DNA of 64,000 nt, taken from NCBI GenBank assembly GCA_964481165.1, contig CAYZYC010000001.1:12431-76430 (forward strand), given 5' to 3'. Every line of letters begins with the position of its first letter. The first letter of the stretch is position 1. The position numbers were made by a program, and so were the translations under genes. This DNA comes from Zeimonas sp964481165 (GTDB lineage: Bacteria; Pseudomonadota; Gammaproteobacteria; Burkholderiales; Burkholderiaceae_E). This document shows positions 15,973 to 26,000 of this stretch, piece after piece. The notes beneath the pieces are model-generated. The model was not told the origin of the DNA, ran no database searches, and was given only the letters and a program-made list of their open reading frames with translations.

Positions 15973-16443
15973 ATGAAGCGGATCGTCTTTCTCGTCGTTT
16001 CCCACGCCTTCGCCGCCGCGGCGGGCTTCGCGCTGGGCATCTACGTCCTGCCGATCCTCACTGCGCCGGCCGCGCCTTCGGCGCAGGAGGTCGCAGCGCA
16101 CGCGCAGCGATCGGTCTATCACGGACGCTTCCGTCGTGACCTCGCAGGCAGCGACGTGCTGCACTGGGGCGACGGAGTCGTGTCGGTGGGGCGAAGCAGC
16201 ATCGTGCTGGACGGCCGGCTCGCCCCCGGACCGGATTACAAGCTGTATCTGTCGCCGGAGTTCGTCGAGACCGAAGCCGACTTCGATCGCCTGAAACCGA
16301 GCATGGTCCGCGTCGGCGACGTGCGGACCTTCCGCAACTTCGTCGTTCCCGTGCCGGAGTCCATCGATGTCGCGTCGTACCGCGCGGTGATCGTCTGGTG
16401 CGAGTCGTTCTCGCAGTTCATCACGGCTGCCGAGTACCGGTGA
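15973..16443 (+). CDS. Membrane-anchored DM13-domain protein
   Basis: This 156-residue protein has an N-terminal membrane anchor (about residues 4-30; VFLVVSHAFAAAAGFALG) and a periplasmic DM13 domain. The DM13 signs are GRFRRDLAGSDVLHWGDG, VLDGRLAPGPDYKLYLSP and Y-R-A-V-I-V-W-C-E-S-F at the end, with the conserved late Cys. DM13 is proposed to take part in redox or electron-transfer chemistry at the cell surface. It follows rlmJ by 4 bases. The 3' end overlaps the convergent DUF488 gene by 23 bases. Confidence 0.82.
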   Translation: MKRIVFLVVSHAFAAAAGFALGIYVLPILTAPAAPSAQEVAAHAQRSVYHGRFRRDLAGSDVLHWGDGVVSVGRSSIVLDGRLAPGPDYKLYLSPEFVETEADFDRLKPSMVRVGDVRTFRNFVVPVPESIDVASYRAVIVWCESFSQFITAAEYR

Positions 16444-16795
16444 AGTCCGACGCCAATACCGCCCGCAGCACGACGGCCTGGTTGTGCTCGGTGTCCTTCG
16501 CGCCATAGACGAGCGTCATCGGGCCATGCCCGGCCGCAGCCAGCAGTTGCTGCAGGCGCCGGCGCTGTTCGGCCGCCTGCAGTTCCTCGACGTAGCGCTC
16601 GCGGAACTCCCGCCAGCGTTTCGCGTCGTGCCCGAACCACTTGCGCAGTTCGGTACTCGGCGCGATCTCGCGTGCCCATTCGTCGATCGCGAGCTGCGAC
16701 CTGCTTCGCCCGCGAGGCCAGACGCGATCGACCAGGACGCGGTACCCGTCGCCGGGCTCCGCGGGTTCGTATGCGCGTTTGACGAGGATCTTCAT
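16421..16795 (-). CDS. DUF488 (YeaO-like) family protein
   Basis: The 124-residue cytosolic protein begins MKILVKRAYEPAEPGDGYRV and contains the family landmarks V-L-V-D-R-V-W-P-R-G, W-x-x-E-I-A-P-S-x-E-L-R-K-W-F-G-H-D and L-V-Y-G-A-K-D-x-x-H-N-Q-A. These define DUF488/YeaO proteins, whose role is unknown. GGAG lies seven bases before ATG 16795. It is divergent from the cation ATPase gene and its tail overlaps the DM13 gene by 23 bases, so mutual transcript interference is possible. Confidence 0.88.
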   Translation of the reverse strand: MKILVKRAYEPAEPGDGYRVLVDRVWPRGRSRSQLAIDEWAREIAPSTELRKWFGHDAKRWREFRERYVEELQAAEQRRRLQQLLAAAGHGPMTLVYGAKDTEHNQAVVLRAVLASDFTGTRQP

Positions 16796-16853
16796 TGGAA
16801 CGCTCCGTTCGCTGCCTGAAGCGATGGTGCCGCGAACCGGGTAACCGCCCCGG

Positions 16854-16859
16854 TAGAAT
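16854..16859 (+). promoter_or_regulatory. Candidate -10 box for the P-type ATPase gene
   Basis: TAGAAT lies 40 bases before ATG 16899 in the divergent gap with the DUF488 gene. No good -35 hexamer is seen at the right distance, so the call is tentative. Confidence 0.3.
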
Positions 16860-16898
16860 GCCTTTCGCCAGGATCTGCGAGTGCAGAGAGGACGGCGA

Positions 16899-19748
16899 AT
16901 GCCCGTGGAAGAACTGCCCGCGCTCGGCGATCCGTCGACGCGCGACATCGCCGACGTGGCGCAGGCGCTGCGCGCAGATCCCGAGAACGGGCTCACGTCG
17001 CGCGAAGCCGCTCTCCGGCTGGCGCGCTTGGGCCCGAACGAACTTCGCGCTTCGCCTCCTGTCCCCGCGTGGAGGCGCTTCGTCGCGCAGTTCCACGATC
17101 CGCTGATCTACCTGCTGCTCGTCGCGATCGGCATTGCGCTCGTGGCGTGGTTCGTCGAGGGCAGGGCCGGCTGGCCGATCGACGCGGTCGTCATCGCGGC
17201 GATCGTCTTCGGCAACGCGGTGCTCGGTCATGTGCAGGAAGCGAAAGCCCAGGACGCGGTCGCGGCGCTGTCGCGGATGACCGCGGCGACCTCGTCGGTG
17301 GTACGCGACGGGGAACTCGTTCGGGTGCCGAGCGCCGATCTCGTCGTCGGCGACCTGCTGGCGCTCGACGAGGGCGACGCCGTAGGCGCCGACGCGCGCC
17401 TCGTGCGCGCGACCACGCTGCGCGTGCAGGAAGCTTCGCTGACCGGCGAGAGCGAGGCCGTGCTGAAGGACGAAGCCACGCTGGCCGCGCCGGCCGCGCT
17501 CGGCGATCGACTCGACATGGTCTACAAGGGCACGGCCGTCGTGCAGGGAAACGGCCGTGCGATCGTCACGGCCACCGCGATGGCGACCGAAATGGGTGCG
17601 GTCGCCGGGATGCTCGAAGCGACCGGGGAGGAAGATACTCCGCTGCAGCACGAAGTCGCGCGGATCGGGCGCATGCTCGGGATCGCCGTAGTGGTCATCG
17701 CGGCGATCGTCGTCGCGACGATCCTGCTGCTCGGCGAGATCGATTCGCCGTCGGACGTCATTGCGGTACTGCTGCTCGGGGTCTCGCTGGCCGTCGCCGC
17801 GGTGCCCGAGGGACTCCCGGCGATCCTCACGGTCGTGCTCGCGCTCGGCGTGCAGCGGATGGCCGGGCGAAACGCCATCGTGAAGAATCTGTCGTCGGTC
17901 GAGACGCTGGGATCGGCGTCGGTCATCGGTTCCGACAAGACCGGAACGCTCACGCGCTCGGAGATGACGATCGAGCGCGTGATGACCGCCTCGGGCGACA
18001 CGCACGTCACCGGAGTCGGATACGCACCTCTCGGACGCGTCGAGCACGCCGGAGCCGAGCTCGCCGACGAAGCGCTGCTCGCCGAGGACATCGTCGTGCT
18101 GAGCGGCGGAAGCCTCGCGAGCAACGCCGAACTGCGGCAGGGCGACGACGGCGGATGGGAGATCCAGGGCGACCCGACCGAAGCCGCGTTCCTCGTCGCC
18201 GAGCGCAAGCTGGGCGTGACCGAACGGCGCGAACGGCGTTTCGAGCGCATCGCGGAGATTCCGTTCACCTCCGAACGCAAGATGATGTCGACGATCGAAG
18301 TCGACCACGAACACGGCGACCAGCGTGTCGTGATATCGAAGGGGGCCCCGGACGTACTGCTCGGGCGCTGCACGCGCGTACGCGAGGGAACCGAAGTCGT
18401 GGCGCTCGACGATGCGTTGCGCAGCCGCATTCTCGGCGACGTCGATCGCTTGACCGACGACGCGCTGCGCACGCTGTCGGTCGCATATCGCCCGCTGCAT
18501 CCCGACGAGGACCCCGACGACGGCGAGGCGCTCGAGCGGGACCTGATCTTCGCGGGAACCGTCGGCATCATCGATCCGCCGCGCGAGGAGGCGGCGGTCG
18601 CGATCGCCGACGCGCATCGCGCCGGGATCCGCGTGATCATGATCACGGGCGACCACCCGCGCACCGCCGCGCGCATTGCCGCCGACCTCGGCATCGTGGA
18701 AGCGGATTCCCAGGCACTCACCGGGGAAGAACTCGATGCGCTCGACGAGGCCGCTTTCGCCGAAGCGGTGCGCAGGACCTCGGTCTACGCGCGCGTCGCT
18801 CCGGTGCACAAGCTGCGCATCGTCGATGCGCTGCAGGCCGACGGCAACATCGTCGCGATGACCGGCGACGGCGTGAACGACGCGCCTGCGCTGAAGTCGG
18901 CCGACATCGGCATCGCGATGGGAATCACCGGAACCGAAGTCACGAAAGAAGCGGCGAGGATGATTCTCGCCGACGACAACTTCGCGACGATCGTCGACGC
19001 CGTGCGCGAAGGCCGCGGCATCTTCGAGAACATCCGCAAGTTCCTGCGCTACCTCTTGTCGTCGAACATGGGCGAGGTGCTGACCGTCTTCCTCGGCGTC
19101 GTCGGCGCGGGGTTCATCGGCCTGGCCGGCAGCGGGCAGGCCGTGGTGCTGCCGCTGCTCGCAACGCAGATCCTGTGGATCAACCTGATCACCGATTCGG
19201 GACCGGCGCTGGCGATCGGCGTCGACCCGCAGACCGACGACGTCATGGCGCGCAAGCCGCGTCCGCCGAACCAGCGCGTGATCGATGCGAGCATGTGGAT
19301 GGGTGTGTTCCAGGTCGGGCTCGTAATGGCGATCGCGACGCTGCTGACGATCGACATGTACCTGCCGGGCGGGTGGATCGAAGGCTCGCAGACGCTGGAG
19401 AATGCGCGCACGGCCGGCTTTACCGTCCTCGTTTTCGCGCAGCTGTTCAACTGCTTCAACGCGCGTTCGGAGAATACGAGCGCGTTCCGGCACCTGTTCG
19501 CCAACCGGTGGTTGTGGGCGGCGATCGGGCTTTCGGTCGTGCTGCAGGTGGCCGTCGTGCACGTCGGCCTGCTCAACGTCGCTTTCGGGACCGTTCCGCT
19601 CACGCTCGGGCAGTGGCTCGTGTGCGTCGCGATGGGCAGCGCGGTGCTGTGGTACGACGAACTGCGCAAGGTGGTCCGCCGCGCCGTGCGTCGCACCAGG
19701 CGCCTGCGGGTCGCCGAAGTGGCCGGCAGCGGAACCGACATCGCATGA
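16899..19748 (+). CDS. P2-type (Ca2+/Mn2+-like) cation-transporting ATPase
   Basis: The 949-residue pump has an N-terminal cation ATPase domain (residues 10-80), actuator motif T-G-E-S (182-185), membrane motif V-P-E-G-L-P-A (302-308), phosphorylation site Asp346 in S-D-K-T-G-T-L-T, hinge T-G-D-G-V-N-D-A-P-A-L-K and a C-terminal group of membrane helices. PEGL rather than CPC in helix 4 excludes a heavy-metal P1B pump. N-L-S-S-V-E-T-L-G is typical of P2A/P2B transporters (Ca2+, Mn2+, or Na+/K+ in some bacteria). The ion cannot be fixed by eye. ATG 16899 follows AGAGGA; a GTG 18 bases upstream is in frame. Confidence 0.92.
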   Translation: MPVEELPALGDPSTRDIADVAQALRADPENGLTSREAALRLARLGPNELRASPPVPAWRRFVAQFHDPLIYLLLVAIGIALVAWFVEGRAGWPIDAVVIAAIVFGNAVLGHVQEAKAQDAVAALSRMTAATSSVVRDGELVRVPSADLVVGDLLALDEGDAVGADARLVRATTLRVQEASLTGESEAVLKDEATLAAPAALGDRLDMVYKGTAVVQGNGRAIVTATAMATEMGAVAGMLEATGEEDTPLQHEVARIGRMLGIAVVVIAAIVVATILLLGEIDSPSDVIAVLLLGVSLAVAAVPEGLPAILTVVLALGVQRMAGRNAIVKNLSSVETLGSASVIGSDKTGTLTRSEMTIERVMTASGDTHVTGVGYAPLGRVEHAGAELADEALLAEDIVVLSGGSLASNAELRQGDDGGWEIQGDPTEAAFLVAERKLGVTERRERRFERIAEIPFTSERKMMSTIEVDHEHGDQRVVISKGAPDVLLGRCTRVREGTEVVALDDALRSRILGDVDRLTDDALRTLSVAYRPLHPDEDPDDGEALERDLIFAGTVGIIDPPREEAAVAIADAHRAGIRVIMITGDHPRTAARIAADLGIVEADSQALTGEELDALDEAAFAEAVRRTSVYARVAPVHKLRIVDALQADGNIVAMTGDGVNDAPALKSADIGIAMGITGTEVTKEAARMILADDNFATIVDAVREGRGIFENIRKFLRYLLSSNMGEVLTVFLGVVGAGFIGLAGSGQAVVLPLLATQILWINLITDSGPALAIGVDPQTDDVMARKPRPPNQRVIDASMWMGVFQVGLVMAIATLLTIDMYLPGGWIEGSQTLENARTAGFTVLVFAQLFNCFNARSENTSAFRHLFANRWLWAAIGLSVVLQVAVVHVGLLNVAFGTVPLTLGQWLVCVAMGSAVLWYDELRKVVRRAVRRTRRLRVAEVAGSGTDIA

Positions 19749-19856
19749 ACCCGGGCAGACTGGCGCGGTTCGCAGGACAATCCGGGAACGCCGATTGCGG
19801 TTTTCCGTTTCCGTGCGCAGGGCAGGGTGCCCGATGCGCCCGTTCCGGAGGTCATC

Positions 19857-20771
19857 ATGGCCGCGCGCTCGATCGCTTCCTTGTCGCTGACTTTCGGCCT
19901 GGTCTCGATTCCGGTGAAGCTGTACTCGGCCACCGAGAGTTCGGCCACGGTCAGTTTCAACCTGCTGACTCCCGACGGGTCGCGGGTACGGCAGCAGTAC
20001 GTCTCGGCGAAGGACGAGAAAGTCGTCGAACGGAGCGAACTGCGCAAGGGCTACGAATTCGAGAAGGACCGTTTCGTCATGTTCACGCCGGACGAACTGA
20101 AGGCGCTCCAGGAGAGTCCGAGCCAGACGGTCGACATCGTCGCGTTCATTCCGGAGAACGCGGTCGACCCGCTCTATTACGACAAGGCGTACTTCCTCGC
20201 CCCGGACAAGCGCGGCGGCAAGCCGTACAGCCTCCTGGTCGAAGCGATGCGCAAGAGCGGCCGCTGCGCGTTGGCGCAGTGGGCCTGGAAGGGCAGGCAG
20301 TACGTCGTGCAGGTGCGGCCCGCCGAAGACGGGCTCGTGCTGCAGCAGTTGCTCTATGCCGACGAGGTCCGGTCGATGAAGGACCTCGATATCGAGAAAG
20401 CGAAGGTCACCGACGCCGAACTGAAGCTCGCGCTGCAGCTGATCGAGCAGATATCCGAGGACGGATACGACCCGAAGCAGTACGAGGACGAGGAGAAGAA
20501 GCGCATCCTCGCGGCGATCGACGAGAAGATCGCCGGCAAGGAGGTGGTCGTGCACGAAGCCGTGGCGCCGGCCGGCGGCGCACAGGTCATCGACCTGATG
20601 GATGCGCTGCGCGCGAGCCTGGGGCGCAAGCCCGGTGCGCGGGCGAAAACGGGACGCGCCGAGGCGGCCGAAGTCGATGACGCCGCTCCGGCGAAGGAGC
20701 GCAAGGGCGCCCGGCGCGCACAGGCGGCGGCCGAACCCGCAGCACGGACTCGCGCGCGATCGAAGAAGTGA
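19857..20771 (+). CDS. ku: Ku protein (non-homologous end joining)
   Basis: The 304-residue protein is a bacterial Ku: MAARSIASLSLTFGLVSIPV at the start, TPDGSRVRQQYVS, F-I-P-E-N-A-V-D-P-L-Y-Y-D and KAYFLAPDKRGGKPYSLL, then DLDIEKAKVTDAELKLALQLI. Homodimers ring DNA ends and recruit LigD for end joining. After about residue 255 a basic Lys/Ala/Arg-rich tail follows, as in many proteobacterial Ku proteins, and probably contacts DNA. CCGGAGG before ATG 19857 is a strong ribosome binding site. No ligD is in the window. The stop overlaps the start of the HTH-TPR gene (GTGA), so the two are co-translated. Confidence 0.95.
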   Translation: MAARSIASLSLTFGLVSIPVKLYSATESSATVSFNLLTPDGSRVRQQYVSAKDEKVVERSELRKGYEFEKDRFVMFTPDELKALQESPSQTVDIVAFIPENAVDPLYYDKAYFLAPDKRGGKPYSLLVEAMRKSGRCALAQWAWKGRQYVVQVRPAEDGLVLQQLLYADEVRSMKDLDIEKAKVTDAELKLALQLIEQISEDGYDPKQYEDEEKKRILAAIDEKIAGKEVVVHEAVAPAGGAQVIDLMDALRASLGRKPGARAKTGRAEAAEVDDAAPAKERKGARRAQAAAEPAARTRARSKK

Positions 20772-21610
20772 CCCGGGACCCGGTCCGGAATTTCCATACG
20801 GTGCGCAGCATCCAGGCGATGCTCGGCATCTCGCGCGGCGCGATCATGCGCCTCGTCGATGCCGGCTTCGTCTCGCCGGTTCGCGGCCCGCGCAACGAGC
20901 TGCGCTTTTCGTTCCGCGACATCGTGCTGCTTCGCACCGCGTACGGCTTGCAGAGCGCCAACCTCGCGCCGCGCACGATCCTGCGTTCGCTTCGGCGCCT
21001 GCGTGCGTCGCTGCCCGACGAACTGCCGCTCACCGGGCTTCGCATCACGGCGATCGGCAACACGGTTGCCGTGCACGACGGCAAGACGCGCTGGGAACCG
21101 GAGTCGGGGCAGTTGCTGATGGACCTGGATGTCCGGCCGGCCGGGGGCGCGGTGGCGATGCTTCCGCACCTTCCGCACCGCCGGCCGCAGAAGCCCGTTT
21201 CGAAGGATCCGGACGAATGCTTCGTGCACGGGCAGCGGCTCGAAGCCGACGACGCCGCTGCCGCCGAGGCCGCGTACCGGCGCGCACTGGCGCTGGCGCC
21301 CGACCACCTCGATGCGAACATGAACCTCGGGGCGTTGCTGTGCGACTCCGGTCGCTGCGACGAAGCCATCGACCTGTACGAGCGCGCGCTCGAATACCGG
21401 CCCGACGCCGCGCCGCTGCACTACAACCTCGCGATCGCGCTCGAGGATGCCGGCGAGCGCGAAGCCGCGCTGGCCAGTTACGAGCGCTGCCTGGCGCTGG
21501 ATCCGCGATTCGCCGACGCGCACTTCAACGCCGGTCGGCTGCACGAGGAACTGGGGCATGCGCAGAAAGCGCTGCGCCACTTCAGTGCGTACCGCCGGCT
21601 GCAGCGATGA
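20768..21610 (+). CDS. HTH (MerR-like) and tetratricopeptide-repeat protein coupled to Ku
   Basis: This 280-residue protein has an N-terminal MerR-type winged helix-turn-helix at about residues 8-65 (VRSIQAMLGISRGAIMRLVD and RGPRNELRFSFRDIVLLRTA). A middle region follows (LTGLRITAIGNTVAVHDGKTRW), then about three TPR units from residue 155 (AAAEAAYRRALALAPDHLDA; DEAIDLYERALEYRPDAAPL; EAALASYERCLALDPRFADA). HTH-TPR proteins of this type are annotated as regulators of unknown target. The GTG start overlaps the Ku stop by 4 bases, so it may set Ku amounts or act in the same repair setting. That link is inferred from coupling only. Confidence 0.78.
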   Translation: MTRDPVRNFHTVRSIQAMLGISRGAIMRLVDAGFVSPVRGPRNELRFSFRDIVLLRTAYGLQSANLAPRTILRSLRRLRASLPDELPLTGLRITAIGNTVAVHDGKTRWEPESGQLLMDLDVRPAGGAVAMLPHLPHRRPQKPVSKDPDECFVHGQRLEADDAAAAEAAYRRALALAPDHLDANMNLGALLCDSGRCDEAIDLYERALEYRPDAAPLHYNLAIALEDAGEREAALASYERCLALDPRFADAHFNAGRLHEELGHAQKALRHFSAYRRLQR

Positions 21611-21620
21611 CCGTGCGCTC

Positions 21621-23009
21621 GTGACGACGAAGACCTCGGGCCGGCCACGCGAACCGGCGCGCCCGAAGCGCGCAGGGCGGCCGGCGGCTGCTTCGCGCGT
21701 TCCGCAGTCGCGGATCGCACGGCTGGCCAACGTCGTGCTCGCTGCCGGAGAACTCGCGATCGGCGGCATCGCCGAAGGGGCACGGCGGCTGCTGGCCGAG
21801 AAGGGCGCAGACGCCGGCGCAGGCACCGCGTTCCTGACCGCCGGCAACGCGCGCCGTCTCGCGGCGCGCCTCGCGCGGCTGCGCGGCGGCGCGATGAAAC
21901 TCGGGCAGATGCTCTCGCTGCAGGGCGCCGACCTGATGCCGCCCGAGTTCTCGCAGGCGCTGGCGATCCTGCAGGCGCAGGCGGCCCCGATGCCTGCGGC
22001 GCAGCTGCATCGTGTGCTCGGGCGCGAGTACGGCAAGGGCTGGCAGGCGCGCTTCGCGCATTTCGACGAAGAGCCGGTCGCTGCGGCATCGATCGGCCAG
22101 GTCCATCGGGCGCGCACGCCCGATGGCCGTGAACTCGCATTGAAGATCCAGTATCCCGGTGTCGCCCGTTCCATCGGCGCCGACATCGACAACGTCGTCG
22201 CCGTGCTGCGACTGCTGAAGGTGTTGCCGGCCGGCACCGACATCGCGGCGCTTGCTGCCGAAGCTTCGCGCCAACTCGCGCAGGAAGCCGACTATCTCGC
22301 AGAGGCCGCGGCGCTCGGGCATTTCGCGGGGCTGGTCGCCGACGAACCGCAACTGCTCGTACCGCGCGCGCACGCGGACCTGACGACCTCGCGGATTCTC
22401 GCGATGGACTACATGGAGGGCGAGCCGCTCGAGACGCTCGGCGACCCCGACGTTGCGCAGGCCACGCGCGACGCGATCGGCGCGTTGCTCGAGCGGCTGG
22501 TGTTCCGGGAACTGTTCGAGTTCCGCGCGATGCAGACCGACCCGAATTTCGCGAACTATCTGTGGCAGCCGCGAACGCGGAAGGTCGTGCTGCTCGACTT
22601 CGGCGCGACGATGCGTTTCGACGAAGACTTCGCTCGCGCCTATGCGCGCATCACGCGTGCGGTCATCGCGGGCGACCGCGACGAGGTCGCGCGGCAGTCG
22701 ATCGTGATCGGCTATGCCGGACCCGACGACCCGCCGGAGCGCATCGAGGCGACGGTCGACGTGATCATGCTCGTCTGCGAGCCGCTGCGCCATCGCGGCC
22801 GCTACGACTTCGCGTCGTCGGATCTTCCTTCGCGCTCGCGCACGCTCGGCTTCGACATCGGAATCCGCCAGGGCCTGCTGCGCGTGCCGCCGGCGCAGAC
22901 GATGTTCCTGCACCGCAAGCTGATCGGGTCGTTCCTCACGCTCGCGCACATCGGTGCGCGCGTGGACGTGCGCAGGCTGATCGTGCCGCTGATCGAGCAT
23001 TGGACATAA
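21621..23009 (+). CDS. ABC1/AarF (UbiB-like) atypical kinase family protein
   Basis: The 462-residue protein carries the ABC1 family marks: the K-x-G-Q motif in A-M-K-L-G-Q-M-L-S-L-Q near 90, P-V-A-A-A-S-I-G-Q-V-H (the Ala-rich nucleotide loop) near 150, L-K-I-Q-Y-P-G-V with the ATP-contacting Lys, Q-T-D-P-N-F-A-N-Y as catalytic loop and L-D-F-G-A-T as metal-binding loop. Relatives (UbiB, COQ8) support ubiquinone synthesis, or hold other isoprenoid roles. The C-terminal membrane hairpin of true UbiB is not evident, so it may be a soluble paralogue. The GTG start lies 10 bases after the TPR stop; a stem-loop covers its stop codon. Confidence 0.85.
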   Translation: MTTKTSGRPREPARPKRAGRPAAASRVPQSRIARLANVVLAAGELAIGGIAEGARRLLAEKGADAGAGTAFLTAGNARRLAARLARLRGGAMKLGQMLSLQGADLMPPEFSQALAILQAQAAPMPAAQLHRVLGREYGKGWQARFAHFDEEPVAAASIGQVHRARTPDGRELALKIQYPGVARSIGADIDNVVAVLRLLKVLPAGTDIAALAAEASRQLAQEADYLAEAAALGHFAGLVADEPQLLVPRAHADLTTSRILAMDYMEGEPLETLGDPDVAQATRDAIGALLERLVFRELFEFRAMQTDPNFANYLWQPRTRKVVLLDFGATMRFDEDFARAYARITRAVIAGDRDEVARQSIVIGYAGPDDPPERIEATVDVIMLVCEPLRHRGRYDFASSDLPSRSRTLGFDIGIRQGLLRVPPAQTMFLHRKLIGSFLTLAHIGARVDVRRLIVPLIEHWT

Positions 23010-23026
23010 TACCCATTATGCGCAAT
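22999..23026. terminator. Stem-loop over the AarF stop codon
   Basis: ATTG-GA-CATAAT (22999-23010) pairs with ATTATG-CG-CAAT (23015-23026) around an ACCC loop, 10 of 12 positions paired, and the TAA stop lies inside the left arm. It sits between convergent genes. There is no U-run, so it may be a processing or stability element rather than an intrinsic terminator. Confidence 0.4.
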
Positions 23027-23044
23027 CAGGCGGCAAGGGAACCC

Positions 23045-23060
23045 GGGCGCCCGGGCGCCC
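23045..23060. repeat. GC-only 16-base palindrome between convergent genes
   Basis: GGGCGCCCGGGCGCCC is a perfect palindrome 36 bases after the AarF stop and 34 bases before the end of the kinase gene. It can fold on either strand and may slow polymerase, but no T-run follows in either direction. Confidence 0.35.
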
Positions 23061-23093
23061 GCTCCAGCTTCCCCCACCACCGTTCCGCAGCGC

Positions 23094-26000
23094 TCAGGTC
23101 TCGCATTCGCGGTGCTGCCGCGCGCGCCCGGATTCGAGCGACGCGAGCAGCAACGCCAGCGCCGGATAGTCGATCGGCTTGACGAGGTGTCCGTCGAATC
23201 CCGCCTGCTGCGCGCGCAGGCGGTCTTCGTTCTGGCCCCAGCCGGTTTGCGCGATCACGATCATGTTCCGGCCCCAGGTCTGCGTGCGCAGGACCCTGCA
23301 GGTGTCGTAGCCGTTCAGCTTCGGCATTCCGATATCGAGCAGCACGACGTCCGGGCGGAACCGCTCGGCCTTTGCCAGCGCCTCGAGCCCGTCGTTGGCG
23401 ATCTCGACCTCGCCGCCGTGCAGCCGCAGCAGCATCGCCAGCGACTCGGCGTTGTCGTGGTTGTCGTCGACGACGAGCGCACGCCGATTCGACGCAGCCG
23501 ACGCCGTTTCGGGCTCCGGCGGCAGTCGGCGTGCGTTCGGCGCTTCGTTCTCGGCGACCGGCAGCCAGACGGCGAACTCGCTGCCCAGTCCCTGGCCGTC
23601 GCTGCGTCCGGTGATCGTGCCGCCATGCATCTCGACGAGCCGGCGCACGAGCGCGAGCCCGATGCCCAGCCCGCCGTGCGAACGCTCGATCGCCGCCTGC
23701 GCCTGCGAGAACCGCGTGAAGAGCTTCGGCAGGAAATCCGGATCCATTCCGATGCCGTCGTCCCGGATGCGAACGGAAACGCCGGCACGCCCGCTGTCGT
23801 CCGGTGTCGGATCGACGGTCAGCTCGATGCGTCCGCCACGGCCGCTGTACTTGCAGGCGTTGTTCAGCAGATTCGAGAAGACCTGCACGAGACGTGCAGC
23901 GTCGGCATGCAGCGGCACGCTTCGATCGGCGTGGCGCACGACGAGCTCGTGGCCCGCGGCATCGAGGTCGCCCTGCACCGATTCGATCGCCTGCTCGAGC
24001 ACCGCCGCGAGCTCCACGTGCTCGCTGTGCAGTCGCATCTTGTCGACCGCGATGCGACTGATGTCGAGCAGGTCGTCGATGAGCCGGACCAGCAGCCGTA
24101 CCTGGCGATCGATCATGTCGCGCGCGGCGCTCGCCTGCGCCGGCGTCGTCGCGCTCGAACGCAACACGTGCACCGCGTTGCGGATCGGCGCCAGCGGCGT
24201 ACGCAATTCGTGGCCGAGGATCGCCAGGAATTCGTCCTTGCTGCGGTCGGCTTCGCGCAACGCCTCCTGCGCCGTGCGCTGGTCGTCGATGTCGGTGCTC
24301 GTTCCGAACCAGCGAACGACGTCGCCCTGCGCATCCCGGATCGGCGTGGCACGCGACAGGAACCACCGATAGCGGCCGTCGCCGGCGCGAAGCGGAAAGC
24401 TGTCCTCCCACAGACCGTGGACTCCGATCACCCGCTTCATGCGCGACAGCACTCGCCGCAGATGATCCGGATGGACGTAGGCCTGCCATCCGTTGCCGCA
24501 CGTGCTCGCGAGCGTCGCGCCCGTGTAGTCGATCCATCGGCGGTTGTACCAGAACACGGATCCGTCCGGATCGGCGATCCAGGCGAATTGGGTGATGTTG
24601 TCCGCGAGTTCACGGAACTTCGCTTCGCTTTCGCGCAAAGCGGTCTCGGCTCGCGCGCGCTCGATCGCATGCCATGTCTTCTGCGCGGTTTCCTCGGCCA
24701 GGGCGATCTCGTCCGATTGCCAGGCGCGCGGCCGGACGTCGTGGACGGCGAGCACGCCGGCGAGCCGCTCGCCCTTCACGATCGGAACGATGATCGCCGA
24801 GCGCACGCCGAGCCGCGCGTACGCACCCTTCTGCGCGGCGCTCAGGCCGACGTCGTCGGCGAAGTCGGCATTGACGTAGGTGTCCCCGGCGCGCAGCGTC
24901 GCGAGCAGGCTCGTGCCGAAATCGACGGTTCGATGCCGCCCCTCGACCGGCGCGACGCCGTTCGTGTATCCGCCTTCGATGGTGGCAACGGATTGATCGA
25001 CGGAGATCTCGGCGTAGAGGACACGCGACGCGGTCAGGTGTTCGCCGAGGATTCGCGCGGCTTCCGCCCTCACCCTGCCGGGATCCGCGAGCGGACGAAG
25101 CGCTTCGCTCAGCGCAAGCAGGAACCGGTTGCGCACTTCCTGCGCCCTGCGCTCGGTGACGTTGCGAAACAGCACCGCGACGTTGCGGTTTTCCGGCTTG
25201 CCGAAGGGAAACGCGTTGATCTCGAACCACGCATCGGCCGCTTCCGCCCGGTGCTCGAATCGCACCGGCCTTCCCTCGCGAACGACGTCGCGACACGCGG
25301 CGATCCAGCGCGAATCGAGTTGCGGTGCGTGCAACGGGTCGGGGGGGTCGGCGCTTCGCGCGACGTTGCGCTGCACGACGAATGCGGGATTGCATTCGAG
25401 GAAGCGGAAGTCGTTCGGAGCGCCGTCGTTGCCCGGCAGCACCTCGATGACGCACAGGCCGTCCTCGATCGACTCGAACAGCGATCGATATCGCTCCTCG
25501 CTTTCGCGCAGCGTCCGGCCGGCCCGGTCGCGTTCGATCGCGATGCTCGCGACATAGGCGCCGAACGCCGAGAGCCGCTGTTCCCATTCGGTCGCCTCGC
25601 GTGCCTCGTCGAGCGCGAGCACGACGCACGCGGTCGGCAGCCCGTCGACGGCGAGGACCGGCTGCGAATGCGACGCTCGCACGTCGTGGGCAAGGCAATG
25701 CGCGCGCCACCGTGCGGACCAGCGGCCGTCACGGGCGACGCCGGTGCACTGGACCGTGCGTCCGCCGAGGATCGCATCGACCCACGGCGCGTGCGCGAAT
25801 CGGTCGATCGGCGTGCCGACCATGGCACGAGCGAACGACTCGGGCAGGTGCGAAGCGACCGCGCGAACGAAGGTCGTGCGCTGCGGATCGGCAAGCAGCA
25901 CGCAGGCGCGCAGTTTCGGGGCAAGCCGCGAAACCGCATCGCACAGCGCGCGCAGGCAGTCGTCGAGCGGGCGGCCCGACGCCGTCAGCGCGAGCAGTGC

